From positions 9,058,523-9,122,522 of the forward strand of contig NW_020653200.1 of the NCBI RefSeq assembly GCF_003589595.1: a DNA stretch of 64,000 nucleotides, read 5' to 3'. Below the pieces are notes generated by a model. That model was not told where the DNA came from. It saw nothing but the letters and a program-made list of their open reading frames with translations, and searched no databases. Position 1 is the first letter of the stretch. Every line of letters begins with the position of its first letter. Below, one piece after another: positions 26,640 through 40,312 of the stretch. This stretch comes from Hyposmocoma kahamanoa. Taxonomy: Eukaryota > Arthropoda > Insecta > Lepidoptera > Cosmopterigidae. Both the position numbers and the translations under genes were made by a program.

Positions 26640-27595
26640 AAAACAATATAAAACCGTATAAACACAAAATAGTAAAATAACTACAATACTAGGAAGAAAG
26701 GAATTCATGGCTTTGCGAGTTAAATGATACTTGTCACTTAATAAAATATACATACATTTCATGCCACTTGACGCTCCGCCTCCCGGTTCGCTTCTTGCAA
26801 TGCAATAACGCAGATTGTATGTATTGTATACGTGTGCCCAGAGGAATAGCGCTGCCGAGATGATAAATATCTCTCAAAATACCTATTGCTCTCTAATATC
26901 GACGTTCACAGTCCTCTTATTTTAACTTCAGTTCATGTTAATATATTATCATTAATAAATGAACAAGACTTCATTAAGATATGAAGAAAAACGACTATAA
27001 GATGAACTGTGAGGCGATGAAATAGTGATGCCGTACTAATTGTTATGAATAAGAAAATTTCTTAAATTATTGTACCTTACTGATTTAGAATTTACTGTGT
27101 ATTGTTATTAGACTGAAATTACGCTTTATAATATAAAATTCGATAGTATTTTAGCCGATAAGGTAAATCATTGTTGTAAACATCTACTATGATTTGAAAA
27201 TATTTAATATAATGATAATGAGATGATAACACACTAACGGCAGAACAATATTGGACCATGAAATCGTGGCGCTAGTATCGACATGAATTTCGTGTTATCA
27301 GTGAACGCCATGGGAACACAATTAGTTTTCTAAGTTGCCCAACATCGCGTCGTTTCAAATATAAACTGTAAGCTTAATTGTGAAAATGAACCATACTACA
27401 AGATTGTTAAAAATGTGAACTAAATCCACAGGAGTTCGTACATGAACTAAAAAAATTTAAACAATAGATATAATTTATGTTTTCTGTGCGAAAATATGTA
27501 TTACGCAATGTCTAAATAGATAAACTACTAACAATATAACTAACATTAGAATGATAATTAAATGACGTGAATGTACATGCATATCTTAGGGTCGT
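26640..27595. other. Gene-free AT-rich DNA
   Basis: No gene, RNA or clear repeat is seen in this interval. Confidence 0.5.
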
Positions 27596-27598
27596 ATT

Positions 27599-27746
27599 CT
27601 AGAACTCTATTCAATGCTCAAGTCAGGATTGCACTGGCAACACAAGCACTGGAAATACGACCCTAATGGCAGGGACTTGAGTATTATTCAAGTGCTTTAA
27701 ACCATACTCAAACTTGAGCATTGAGTAGAGTTCTAGAATACGACCC
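27599..27746. mobile_element. Palindromic MITE, family D copy 2
   Basis: Ends GGGTCGTATTCTAGAACTCT and its inverse (AGAGTTCTAGAATACGACCC) are nearly perfect and are flanked by TTA on both sides (27596-27598 and 27747-27749). The interior includes GCACTGGCAACACAAGCACT and a second GGAAATACGACCCTAATGGC block. This is the best preserved of the three D copies. Confidence 0.85.
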
Positions 27747-27749
27747 TTA

Positions 27750-30036
27750 GTATTAAATTGACCTCGTGACACTCATTAAAATTAAATAATGACTATTTCT
27801 CAAAATAATTGTATGTAACAAAAAGGCGAAAAATTACAAAAAATTTGAACATTAAGCTTTATTACACATTGGCAAAATATAATTCATTTAGTCACTCTTT
27901 TTTATACGTGTTTTTTAATGGGTAGGTATGGCAAAAAGCAAATAAAAAAGAATAAATCAATCATGGTCTGTAATACAAAAACATGCACCTAATTAGCGTG
28001 ACACTTGAGGTAAGGGGGAGGCAATTTTATTTTTGTATGAAGAGTAAAAAACATTCTTATGAAAAAGTTCAAATAATTAATGAAATGTATAAATAATAAG
28101 ATTGCACTTTTCGTTCTTCGTAGTATTAAAAACTAACGTGTTTTTCTTTGAAATTTTTCTAATTATTTTTGTATCACAGAATAACAACATAGTATTTTTG
28201 TTTACTATTTCGGGGCACACCCTTTTTTTTTGTAAAAATACATATACATATACTCTGAGAAATAGTCTAATAAAACCGAAAGAGCTGTTTCTACCATATC
28301 TGAATAGTTTGTAAAAGCTAGCAAAGCGTACCTAAAACATCTGACAATCACAGTGATATAATTTGAAACTTATGAGTTTCAATTCCTAAAGTTCAAGGAC
28401 GTTTTCAAATTTAGGATTTCACATTGTACACTGTCCTTCATTCCGAATTGACCTTATCGAGGAAAATGTTAAATGTGTCGCCCAAATTACATCTTCCCCA
28501 CAGAATTCACTATATAACAACCTGGAATGATGTTCAGTATTAGTGTTTTTAATTTAATATACATAATTACAGTGTAGAACAATTGTTCTTTGTTATGACA
28601 GGGTAGGTAGATAGATAGACAGTATTAAAAATACCGCATACATAAACAGACAGTTAATGTAAAAATATACATACGTACGTATAATACATATCTGAAGATT
28701 TACTTTGCAATCAAATGCCATTATTATGTTAATTGACGTCAATTGCTTGACCTCACTTAAAAGTCAGTTAGGTATACTTATTAAATAACTGGTAAAGGAT
28801 ATCTTTGACCAACGGATTTTACCCACTAACCGTGTAAACAACATATACTTAATTAATATTTTATTTATTTTAGTTTAAAATATATACATTAAAATAAATA
28901 TTCGCTTCGTCGATTTTTTAAAGCGACCAAGTCTGCAAAACTCGCATATTTCTACAGTAAATAATTAATAAGTTAAATGTCTGTGATATAACTGACATAA
29001 CTATAGAAATTTGAATATAGATCTTTATAATGTTACTGAAATTCTTCAAAAATACATTTAATTGAAAATTTTACAGCTAGTTCAAGGACTTGCTAAACAC
29101 AATACGAATCGTTAATATTTATTGTGTGTTCTTATCTTAAATGAGGACTTGGCGGAGGATAATAAGGATGAAAGGTGAAAACCACCAATTAAAAATATGA
29201 TAATAATCGTACTTCCTATTTACTTTCTTTTTCAAATAGAACCACCATACTAAACAGACAATACGTTATTCAAAGTATTATTTTAATTATATATAATTAC
29301 ATTTTATATAGTAGCCCAGTATTTTAAGCTACCACTTTTGTAACGTTATTTTACTTATAGTATGTAATACACACATGTATCATACCGTACTTCAAAACTC
29401 GCAAAACATTTTCTACCATTCTGATGTAAGCCTTTGCCTACTTAGTTATCTTCGTCTTTTCATAAAAATCCAATTTGGCGACTCTTGCTCATTCTCATTG
29501 ACTGCTCTATTTTATACACTCCAATAAATTCGTCATCATCCACATTCTTTATTATCATCCTCATTCTCACAGTTCACTTCCAACTTTTCCTTTAACTTGT
29601 GCTTATTTCTCATTTATCACATAATCTTGCTACTTTTCCACTTCAAAATACTGATGTAGTCTGCTTCTCGCGAAGTCATTACCAATAATAAAGACCTCTT
29701 AATCGCCTGACCAGCAGCAAAATTAGCGTAAGTACATTTTCACTCAAAAATTATGTCATGCAACCTGTCTTTATAGGCGCAGGCTTGACCAATACGCTAC
29801 GCTAACACTATAAATAATAGCATGTAGTCGGTTGACAAAGCATTTCCAGTTCCATGGTGTAGTATAATAAAAGATACTCACATGTATCATCAATATACAA
29901 ATGTGCTAAACCTGCTGGAAAGATCTGTAAATCTGTGCCTACACCGGCGGAACACCCCTGTGCCTAAACTAGTGTCGGTAGAACGATATTTTGTTTTTAC
30001 TTCTTATCGGTTGTAAATTCTACCTTATTGTATATT
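27750..30036. other. Gene-free AT-rich DNA
   Basis: Several long AT-rich stretches and short TA- and AT-repeats occur. No splice-bounded open frame, RNA gene or clear repeat copy was found. Confidence 0.5.
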
Positions 30037-30230
30037 AGCAGTAGAGCTCCTTCTGAAAGAATTCGTCCAGGGAAGTACTGCCACCTTACCTATTCTGCCG
30101 CCAATCAGTAATGTCGACATTACTGTTTTCGGGTTTTGAAGGGTGGTGCTGATGAAATTACAGGCACATGGGACTGTACAACTTATGTCTTAGGGTGAAG
30201 TGCGCAGTGACAATTTTTCATGAACTGAAG
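30037..30230 (+). mobile_element. Family A element, 5' two-thirds
   Basis: It runs from AGCAGTAGAGCTCCTTCTG through GTCCAGGGAAGTACTGCCAC, CTGCCGCCAATCAGTAATG and GGTTTTGAAGGGTGGTG to ACTTATGTCTTAGGGTGAAG. It breaks off before the TATGGACAGGCG and CGTCCCGTCAC blocks, so it is 3'-truncated, unlike the usual 5' truncation of LINE-type insertions. Confidence 0.7.
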
Positions 30231-33200
30231 CGCAATTTATAACGGTTGCTTCTTTCGAGACCCTGTCTAGCACGAATTTATGCTCATCACGCTTCACTCG
30301 TATCCACGCATTAGTATACATATTTTTCAGTCTAAGTTACTTTATTTAATATTATGTGTCTTCACTCGACTGGTTGTAAAATAAAATTAACGTCTTTTTG
30401 CAATCGTCCTTCATTATGATTAATGTATACTCGTTACCTTTAGATATAATAATATGCTGATGCGAGATTGATGTAGTAAATTTTTTAGGGTTTTCTGACA
30501 GTTGGTTGTACAATTTAACAATCTTTCTAACATCTGCTTGATCTATCAAAATGTAAAGATCCTTGAACGCTTCCGAAAGTTAAATTGCTGTAGGCTAGTA
30601 CGCGCTTTTTTTAAGTTTATAGGTGTGTGCTTGCAACCAGTTCGGACGAGATGTAACATTTTTCCTTACACATGAATATTGCGCACGCAAGTCAAACTGC
30701 GCTAGTTTACTAGTGCACTTTGGCCATGTAGCCGTACTTAAATGCATGTATTAAAATTATATCGACAGCTTTATATAGCTAAATTACTTTGTAATGGGAA
30801 GTGTACCGTTGGCAAAAGAAATAAGCACATCCACTGGGTGTTTTTTTTTACTTTCTGAAATGTCAGCTGGTAATCATACATAATGGTACTTACTTGGTAC
30901 TTGGTGCAACGGGCTGGTATTAATCATACATAATATCCTCACCTTACTTTCTCAAACTCGTATCTTATAAAGAGTGATTATTCAGGAGATGCAAAACTTT
31001 CTATTTAATTTAAATATTTTATGAAGGGCGTTAATTTGGATGCATTGCTTTAGGAATAGGTAAAAGCCAGTGTGTGAAGATGAAGGAAGTGTGTTGTGAA
31101 ATCAGCCTGCAAAATTTGTATGCAGTGTGTTGATTTGCATTCTCGCCATGTTTAAGAAATTAATAATAGAAATAATGCTAAATCATGTAAAAATATTTAA
31201 AAAATTATTCTGTTCAATATTATGGCTAATTGTATCTAGTAAAGTTTTACAAAGTTGTCTCGAAGTCATATGCACCACGCAAGGGCAGTGACCCCGCCAC
31301 CCGCTTCTCCGAGCGGATACGTAATCTTTCTCAATCGCTTATTTACCTATTTTTTAAATTATGATTATGTACTACTATTGTTATAATTTACTATTTATTT
31401 ACATTAGTTAGAAAAGTTGACTGAAAAAAGCTTTTTGTTACTTAGATTTGGTACTTACCAACTTTAGGTTACATGAGAGTATTGCTAAAAGTATATGCAG
31501 ACTATTCGCAAGTGAGTTTCGTTTCGCAAGCAGAAACTTCGACACTCGTATCCTCCGCGTAAAGTAACTAACCGCCCCCACCACCAAATAGATCTAAAAT
31601 GCGTTTCTTTCTGCGCATTTAACATCATTGTTCAAAATGTTTGCAAGTGCCGATGCCGTGCAAGTCAATGACCGTTGGATCAAATTTGTTTAAGGCAATT
31701 AAATAAAAAATAGGAATTTACGAAATTTTTTTTCGATTTATTTTTTAGATATTTGGGTTCAGCTTCGGATATAGAATGACCTCTGTAAATATGGTGAGAA
31801 TGAAAATCAACACATTGTATACAATCTATTTTTTGCATTTCAGTAACTTTTGTGCTTTAAGATACGAATTTGAGAAAGTAAGACGACGATATAACAAACA
31901 AATTCAAAAGAAGTAATACAAAAATATCATGAAATTATATTGTGGTTGAAGTATCACTAGCAATAGGTACGATGGCCAGCTCAAATTTCGAGAAACGTGT
32001 GCGTGTGATTTTTATTGTCACGGTAACTGCCTGCTCATACATAGCGCGCGCACGAGAAATCATACATATATAATCTTAATATTCGCCGCCTGTCCCTATA
32101 TATTGATATAATTAACATTTATAGAAATAGTTTTAAAAAATGTTATAAAATACTGTACACTATTAGCTCTAATATGCGTACTGCACAAGCGAAAAGTGCC
32201 GTGCTATCACTGCTTAGACTGTTTTACAAGTAAAGTATAACTTTATTAGATGAAGACTGTACTTATATTGAGCATCACATATTTTATTAATGTGCTTAAG
32301 GAACACCAATAAAACCTTAATCTTGTTTTATATATTTTTAAGAACAAGCTTTTGTAAATTCTTCAAGAAACAATTTCTTAAAATGATCATTCTTCATGTA
32401 TTCTGATGTATAATTTCTGAATATAATCCCTACTTTCTCAAACATCTGTCGCCAATTATAGCTATAAATAAAATATTAAGATATTGCACTTAGATATAAA
32501 TGAAATCTATTGTAATTTATTATTTGAATATTCTAAAATATTAACTTAAAGTGTTGTTTAATATTCGAGTGCAGTACCCTAAAATATTATTTAATAGGTA
32601 TTTGACGATAATATACTCGAATATTGAATAATAAAAATTGCCTCTGAAATTAGGTATAGAAAACTGCTGAAAATTACCCATATTTTAATATCAAATGCAT
32701 TCCCACATCATTGGCCGTGTCGTCTTCTGATAGAAAATATTTTCTTATAATAGATCTTTTACGATAAAATTTTCAAAAATTGTCAAAAAGATTTTAGAAA
32801 GTCTTCGGTAACTCATACATTATTTTTTCGAATTTTTGAAAAATTCTTTTTCATGTCTAATTTTATATAAGTCGGTGTGCCTGTGTACCTCTAGGAGACG
32901 TATAACGAATGCCCATGCTTCTCTAATATTACCCTAGTTATAATATTTTACACCTTTAAAAGTAGTATTAATTGTTATTGTAGTATAATCTAATTATCTA
33001 TATAAAGGCTTCACCATTTGCCATAAAGGATTGTGTACGGAAGTTTCGACAAAACTTTTTATTTACAAACGTACTTTTCGTTCATCAATGATCGCCAGAC
33101 ATAATGTACAGTCAGCAAAAAAACATTTTTACATTAGTAAAAACTAGTAATGTCCTATGTTACTCGCACTCATTACATTTAGTTGGTATATTTTGTTATA

Positions 33201-34189
33201 CATAATACGTACTAGATACCAGGACAGTAAGAACAACTTACAGCATGTTAGTATTTAGCCCCTCTACATTAGTATAATTACTTGTACATATTAAGTTAGG
33301 CTAAACGGTGTTATTATGAAAAAAACTGTTTAGCTATTCGTATTAAATGGCATCGTTGTCCTACGACATATGTCTACATGCAACATTAATTTCTCTCTCA
33401 TTGCTTGGTTTACTTATTTTTAAATATAATAATCGTTTGTTATTAATGAATGTAAGTTGTAACCGAATTTTATGTAAAAATTTGAAATCGTATGAATTTC
33501 AAATTTATAATTTGATTTATTATAAGTTGACGGACACTAAATTGATCTGAAAATTAATCAGTAATCGAGATATATTTACTGAGAAATTAGGATAATTATA
33601 TATTTTATGTAGTTTACCATGGCTAAATAAACAATGAATTTAACCAACAACTACTCTGTACGTCCAAATGTAATTTTTACACCTTTTTATGAGAAATAAC
33701 GCACTGGTTACAATAATTATTTGTATGTTTTGCGATTAAATCTATGTTTATATTTTAATCTGTGTAAGTCACTCAAATGCCTTTTACTAAGTGTATGGTG
33801 ATTGCACACCAATGTTACTATTGTCCGAATCGTTATTGGTCACATTAAAAAGTCAACATGGGAAAATGTTGTTTAGCTGTACAACACTTATTAATAACTT
33901 TAAAGATCTTTTTTAATTAAAGATATTTCAAAACACTAACTCTCATTGTTAAGACAACGCACATAATTCTTGAGCATTTTTCAGTATTAACTTATTTAAT
34001 TTCATTCATCAAACTGAAGGACTAGGAACCATGAAAATCAGGTGCCGCAAGCTGGCTTTCCTTTATGGGTTAGCTACAATAATATTTCTTTTGCGAGTAA
34101 TCACGTTTCTATTGTCAAAAACGGTAATTGTAATTTAAATCGGAATATTCCGAGAGAAAGTCAGTTTAGTCGCAAGATTATAGAATTAA
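30231..34189. other. Long gene-free AT-rich stretch
   Basis: About 4 kb with no supported gene. Chance frames are all below about 70 codons. No strong repeat copy was recognised, although old degraded elements may be present. Confidence 0.5.
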
Positions 34190-34191
34190 TA

Positions 34192-35326
34192 CATGAGGCG
34201 CACTATAAGTTTCCGAAATGAATAAGAAATAAATACTATAAATGGTCAGAAAATAATTTATTGTTCCTCAAAATATTCTCCGTTAGCGTTAGTGCACTTT
34301 TTCATACGAATAAACCAATTTTGAAAACATTTATGCCACTATTCCATGACAATCTCTGAAACATATTTTCCATACTCTTCGACAACCTCTTCAGATGATG
34401 AAAATCGTTGACCGCGTCGACCGCTGGTTCTTAATTTTTGGAAATAAATAAAAGTTACGCGGGATGGCTCATAAGGTCAACATTTTCACCTTCAAAAATT
34501 CATTTGTCTGTCTGGCCGTGTGAGAACTGGCATTATCGAGGTGCAAGATCATACGGCGTTTACGGTTATTTTTACGGAGTTTGTCAATAACTTTCGACAA
34601 ACAAATAGTCGTGTACCAATCACTATTCACGCTACAACGTTTCTCCAAAAAGCAACAGTAGCCACGTGTCCAGTTTTATTATAAAAAAGAAGTGATATCC
34701 GCTTACAGGCACTTTACACGCGCGCTATTTTGGTTGGTTTCGGCTCATCTCGAAAGACCCATACGCTCGATTACTGCTTTGTTTTGGGGTCGTAACTATA
34801 AATCCATGTTTCGTCACCTGTAATATTGTAATATTGATTCCATTTCACTCATGCCTATGCCTAAAGATGCCCGAATCTCTGAATCTGGTATGTCACATGC
34901 CTGTTTTGATCATGCGGCGCATAGCATCGATGTTTTTGTTGTTCACAGCAGTTGACGGGCGACCATCACGAAATTCGTCACCGAGATTCACACGACCGCG
35001 TTTGAATTCTGCAAACCAGCTATAAATAGTCGTCTTGCATGGTGCTTGATCGCCAAAAGTAGTTTGTAGCCGAACGCAGCTCCGCAAAGCTGTTAAATTA
35101 CACTTAAAGATGTAGAAAATCATACTACGAAAATTTTCACGAGTGAAATCCATGGTGATGTAGACAACCAATTTCTAAAATGACACTACAATGTAAAAAC
35201 AAGTGACAGTCAAGTGAAACAAACTATATTCTACAGCCAAAGGGTTCCATTTTCAAATGTTGTAATTACTTTTTAAATATTGTTTATGTAAGTGGCCAGT
35301 TCCGGAAACTTATAGTGCGCCCTATG
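34192..35326 (-). mobile_element. Mariner-family transposon, inactive copy
   Basis: The inverted ends CATGAGGCGCACTATAAGTT (left) and, inverted at the right, CATAGGGCGCACTATAAGTT lie inside TA dinucleotides (34190-34191 and 35327-35328), as expected for mariner. On the - strand the transposase starts at 35153 (MDFTRENFRSMIFYIF) with a helix-turn-helix region ending WFAEFKRGRVNLGDE. Further on are TGDETWIY (first catalytic Asp, near 34810) and HLDNASSHTAR (second, near 34540), the normal spacing. Frameshifts and stops break the frame, and the region of the third catalytic residue is scrambled, so the copy is dead. Length 1135 bp, slightly short for the family. Confidence 0.9.
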
Positions 35327-35329
35327 TAT

Positions 35330-36253
35330 ATTCGCATAATCTCGCGTTACATACGCGAGTCGTCTCACGCGCCATTAATTATAGAATTGAAGCGACAGCT
35401 CGGTGTTTAAAAAATGACATCAAATTAGACGTCTTTATTGTTGTTTGTTATAGTTTGAACTAGAATGTATATTTCATAATCATACTCCATAATCAAGATA
35501 CCAATCACAATCAATCAAAGTGCCCACTGCATTTAACAAAATGTTATTTACACATATTTTTTCGAATCATGTTCGCAATCTGTAAGTACAACATATTATA
35601 CTACGATTAAACTCTCCTATGCTCAAAATATTATCGAAGATGCAAATTCGTCCATTGACAGGCACAGTTACGTGTAAAAATTGTACATAATGGAGAATTT
35701 TTGACCAATAAAGGACTACATTCCTGTTCTTTGTGAGATCCACCGTATATACGACTTCAGAACAAATGCCAATTGTATTTCATGCGTTCCTTATTCCAGA
35801 GTGACAATGGTCAAATAGTTAAGGTACAAAGTCGTCATTTAGTCAGCTCTAGTTGTTAAACACCAGATTTAGTCGGTCCACCGTTTCAAAGTTATTTTTA
35901 CTGCCAACTCTGGGATAAACCTCTTCCAGCGTTACCATTACTCAACCTCCAGAACCACAGCTCCTAGCTTAGATATGATTGCCCTAAAAAAGTCGTGATT
36001 TAGTCGTTATGCCGTTTTGAAATTATAACGATGTTTACTGGCCACGCTGAAATAAGCTAATTCTGGAGGCACCGTTTTTCAATCCCAAGAACCTTAGATC
36101 TGATTGCACCCCAAAAAAAGTCGCGTATTGATCGTGGTTTTCGTCGCAAAATTTTAGAATTAGTCGGTCCTTTGTTTATAAGACAACAGTTTTATATCTC
36201 AAAGCTGTAATATTACACATTTTATGTGTTAGTCGTAGACGTTGTCGACTCTC
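35330..36253. other. Gene-free DNA
   Basis: No supported gene. Phrases such as GTCGTGATTTAGTCGTTATG and AGTCGCGTATTGATCGTGG recur loosely at 35980-36130, suggesting an old repeat of unknown type. Confidence 0.4.
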
Positions 36254-36254
36254 A

Positions 36255-36379
36255 AGGTCGTATTCCAGAAATCATACTCAAGTCCTTGCCATTAGGGTCG
36301 TATTTCCGGTGCTTGAAATCATACTCAAGTCTGCTTAAGTCCTGACTTGAGCATTGAGTAGAGTTCTGGAATACGGCCC
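36255..36379. mobile_element. Palindromic MITE, family D copy 3, degraded
   Basis: The right end (GAGCATTGAGTAGAGTTCTGG, then AATACGGCCC and TTA at 36380-36382) is well kept. The left end (AAGGTCGTATTCCAGAA) has lost the TTA and part of the inverted arm. The internal ATTAGGGTCGTATTTCCGGTG block is shared with the other copies. Confidence 0.75.
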
Positions 36380-36894
36380 TTAGTGTCGATGATTATATAA
36401 CAAAATGTTGAACAGGTAATTTACGTATCATTTCGTAACGACAGTGAATGATTCATTTAAAAACAATATACCTAGGTGTAAAATAAATAATAAATAAAAT
36501 TATAAATACATCAATTTTGCTAAAAAGGTCTTTGGGAGATTGCTATGGGTAAGTAAGTGAAATAAAATTATTTATTAGTGTGGACAGCATTCATATAAAC
36601 AAAAAATACTATAAATGCACCCTAGGCTCTAAACCATAATTGCTGGGAGTCGTAATTGTTAAAAAGTTACGAATTTTACATAGAAATAACGTTATTACAA
36701 CTTTTAACTATTCTATGATTACGGTTTGGAGCTGAACTGCTATAGTAATTATTACATTTATGTCACTGCTTTCAGAATAATTTTACAAATTTGATATGTG
36801 CTTTGTGAAAACTCTTAGCTTTGAATTATTATCTCTCGGAGTGGTTACGATTAGGTTTCGAGGCTTTATATAGTATTATTATTAACTGTACCCA

Positions 36895-37045
36895 TATCGA
36901 GTTCTTAGGTTTTCGCGATTGTTAGGTACACATAGAATATGAATTATTTTTCGGATCTTAATAGTATAATATTTGTTTTTTTTTCAAACAAGCCAAAGTT
37001 TCGAGCCCTTTACAGATCCTATGGTCACGGCTGACTGATTTATTT
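36895..37045 (-). repeat. Dispersed repeat, family H copy 2
   Basis: Inverted relative to 18082-18215: GAGTTCTTAGGTTTTCGCGA at the left and TTCGAGCCCTTTACAGATCC, TATGGTCACGGCTGACTGA at the right. The centre has diverged and gained a T-rich run. Confidence 0.65.
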
Positions 37046-39455
37046 TATTTATTTTTGTTTATTTCTAAACCATACACAAATAAATAAGTTTTATTTGTGC
37101 ATAGATTTTTTTAAAAGTAGCTGATGCCTTTTAAAAAATATAATATATTATTGGTGATTAAAAAAAACGAAAACTTTCAGATGTAGAAACCGTTACACAG
37201 GTTTATTTTACTACATTTACAACTTTTAACTGCTAAACAAAATAAAATTTATTAATTTCGCACTTAATAATTTTATCGATATCGACATTATTGACAACTT
37301 GCACATCATAGTAGATAACCCCGTGGGAATACCCGTTTTTATTATTTGTCTCACGAGGGGTACATTTGTGTCGCGATTTGACGCTTGTTATTAAAAACTT
37401 ACACGTTCCAACATTGACATGCGTTCTAAGGTCCTTAATTAAGCGAAGAACAATCATTATGACCTTTTAAATCAATAACTCAATATTTGCAAAATGTTCG
37501 AATAACTCGAGATATTTTCTACGTAATCGATAAATTGATACAATGTGATCATTTTGAAAAAATATGTTAAGCAAGAAGACTAGCAGTTAATATAAAAAGT
37601 AGACTTAGGTATATATGGAACGTAATTCCATCTTTGGCTAGACTTGATGAAGCATTATTTTTGCAAGTTTGTATGGCGCAAGACGACATATTTCGTGGAG
37701 CAATTGACGCATCAACAAGTACATTTAAATACATAGATGAACTTCGTTCTATTTCTTCTGTGAAATGCAAAAACGCCTGAAATTCTGACTATTAAATTTT
37801 GGAAGATATAGCTATTTCGTAAAGTCATTACTTTTTTCTTTCTTTGACGCGCTGAATTCGACAATGGAAATGGGAAAAAATTGATTCAAAAGTAGTTTTT
37901 ATTTTGCGGTAGTATTTTTTTCTTGTACCAAATTGTGTAATAGACGTAAAAGTTATGCAAATATGATTGAAACAGAATAAAATTCTTGAAGTTTTTGATA
38001 TTGTCTATATTTGTAGACTTATTTTTTATATTTCTATACTTTAATAATATTTTAGAATTATTTGCCCGTTTTGTATGTACATATTTTGTGGTTTATATTG
38101 CTTATTTATCCGAGCCTTAATTATAACCTACCTGCATTTATAAACAACTCTAGAGACGTAAACAAATACACGTTGATGTTTAACCTGATTCCGGATTTTC
38201 TATACGCTGAAAATGATGTAATCTTGGCCTCATTGACCCAATTGTGCGTAGTTGAGACATTTCGTGAATAACAAAAAAATTAACATTATATTTTTGTTTA
38301 TATAGGTACATTAATTTCATCGCTTGTTATAGTGACAAGATAAAAAGAAAGAAAACAATTGTGTGCCAACATGATTTTGTTTCTAACAAAATCATGTTGG
38401 CACACCGTTGGTACCGTCAACATCGTCCTTATCTTTACATTTTGGATTGTTTTGAATCGTTTTTACAGCTAGTTTAATAGAATCGAATATAAAATGTTAA
38501 AGCGGACGACTTTATTCTACTCACGTATAGCTTTAATTTAACTTTAAAGAAAGTTAAATTCGATCTGATATACTTTATCCCTAATCTATAAGTGATACAA
38601 TGCGTAATTGACAACTATAAACCCAGTTATAAAAACAATTATGCATTAAGGCATATAATTACTTCATAGTGACTTACTGTCCATGCAGTAAGTACATAAT
38701 ACATCTTTCATTTGAGATTGTGCCGCCTGCGAACATATTACATTCTAACCCGGCGTAAATGTACACAAATAGTACGTAGGTAGGTAAATACGTAAATGTT
38801 ATTAATTTTTAATTACAGTTCTTGGGCAGTGCTAATGAATTTCCGAAATTCGTGCTTTCGAGATTTATAAATATTATTAGGGAGAACTTGTATTTATTTG
38901 TAAATTCCATAGTACTAAGCAGTTTTTGATGTTACTAGAGTGGTTCCCAAAATAAATGACTTAAAAAAAGGAGAGCGTAGTCAGCACATTTGACGGTGAG
39001 GGAATGACGACAAAATAAGCCAAGAAAAAATAGCGATATAATCTAGTAAGACTTAATATTTTGTGTAAGCTCATTGCTACCAATAACTCATCTCAGTGTA
39101 CAATTCATAAATAAAATTTAACTTTTTTATATAAGGTGAGGGTATGATTTTGGGGACATTTTTATATTATTATTATTTTGTCTTTTATTTGTCTGACGTA
39201 TTTTTACACTCACTTACCGCACATTTCGTCATTTTAGCTAAAATTCTTGAGCTGTTCGCGGTGCAAGTTAACCTTGAGCACTGAAGGCCCGCCCGCTCGT
39301 GTAGGCCCATTGGGAGCGCTTCAATTTGCCTCACTTAGCGTGTGCGGACTACGTTTCTATGCGTTATTATTTTAAGTTATCAAGAATATATGCCCCATAT
39401 TTCGTCTCTATTTCTGGTTATATACTCGATGCCTAAACCTAATTATTACCTAACT
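37046..39455. other. Gene-free AT-rich DNA
   Basis: No gene supported; small open frames (about 65-75 codons) lack context. It contains the perfect hairpin at 38361-38405, listed separately. Confidence 0.5.
38361..38405. repeat. Perfect hairpin with 21-bp arms and 3-base loop
   Basis: GTGTGCCAACATGATTTTGT plus T, then TCT, then the exact reverse complement ending GGCACAC. No neighbouring repeat explains it. The arms are rather short and too perfect for a typical microRNA precursor. It may be a MITE remnant. Confidence 0.8.
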
Positions 39456-39806
39456 AATTAAATTTTTATTGAATTGATATTCAATTATTTTTTGTGAAAT
39501 TACTCCACTAGTTTGTTATAATTATTAATACAAAGATCGAACACTCAGAAAAAATTGCTTCGATCCGGTCGGATTCGCACCGACGTCTTCTTGCATACCG
39601 TGCCAGACGCTATACCAACTAAGCCACGGAACGAACCAACGGACCTCACGAATTTTTCTATGTCCTTGCGTCGTGTCTTTGTACTTGGTCTTTAAACGAC
39701 TTTTTAGTCGTAGCGCCATCTATGAGAAATCTATTGCAGATTTATCACCCAGTTAGTACCTTTACAGCTACCAGTCCTGGCGAGAGATGTCGCTATTCAC
39801 TGTGTT
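39456..39806 (-). mobile_element. tRNA-derived SINE, family B, full-length, inverted
   Basis: Read on the - strand: ACAGTGAATAGCGACATCTC, the TAGATGGCGCTACGACTAAA block, box A TGGCTTAGTTGG, the anticodon-like GCACGGTATGCAAGAAG, a slightly mutated box B (GGTGCGAATCC), then the tail to AATTGATATTCAATAAAAATTT. The next copy follows head-to-tail. Confidence 0.85.
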
Positions 39807-39980
39807 AATTAAATTTTTATTGAATTGATATTCAATTATTTTTTGTGAAATTACTCCACTAGTTTGTTATAATTATTAATACAAAGATCGAACACACAGA
39901 AAAAATTCCTTCTATCCGGTCGGATTCGAACCGATGTCTTCTTGCATACCGTGCCAGACGCTATACCAACTAAGCCAAAT
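39806..39980 (-). mobile_element. tRNA-derived SINE, family B, truncated within the tRNA part
   Basis: The tail, box B (GGTTCGAACC-like, here with intact CGGTTCGAATCC on the - strand as GGTTCGAATCCGACC) and the anticodon arm are present. The copy ends at CTATACCAACTAAGCC, that is, just inside box A, and abuts an AT-rich joint with the + strand copies. Confidence 0.8.
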
Positions 39981-40009
39981 ATAATCAATAAAATAAAATA
40001 AAATCAATA

Positions 40010-40312
40010 AAAATTTAATTAATACAGTGAATAGCGACATCTCTCGCCAGGACTGGTAGCTGTAAAGGTACTTGGGTACAAAGACACGACGCAAGCACAT
40101 ATAAAAATTCGTCAGGTCCGTTGGTTCGTTCCGTGGCTTAGTTGGTATAGCGTCTGTCACGGTATGCAAGAAGACGTCGCCGTCGGTTCGAATCCGACCG
40201 GATCGAAGGAATTTTTTCTGACGGTTCGATCTTTGTATTAATAATTATAACAAACTAGTGCAGTGATTTCACAAAAAATAATTGAATATCAATTCAATAA
40301 AAATGTAATTAA
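40010..40312 (+). mobile_element. tRNA-derived SINE, family B, with internal deletion
   Basis: It begins ACAGTGAATAGCGACATCTC, lacks the GATGGCGCTACGAC block, and has box A TGGCTTAGTTGG (40134-40145), a 6-base insertion before box B, box B GGTTCGAATCC (40185-40195) and the full tail. It is head-to-head with the two - strand copies. Confidence 0.85.

Noticed and set aside
40134..40195. tRNA genes in the 39.5-40.6 kb cluster
   Set aside because: Box A and box B are near perfect, but four copies share long identical flanks including the TAACAAACTAGTG tail, and the stems do not form a standard cloverleaf. They are SINEs.
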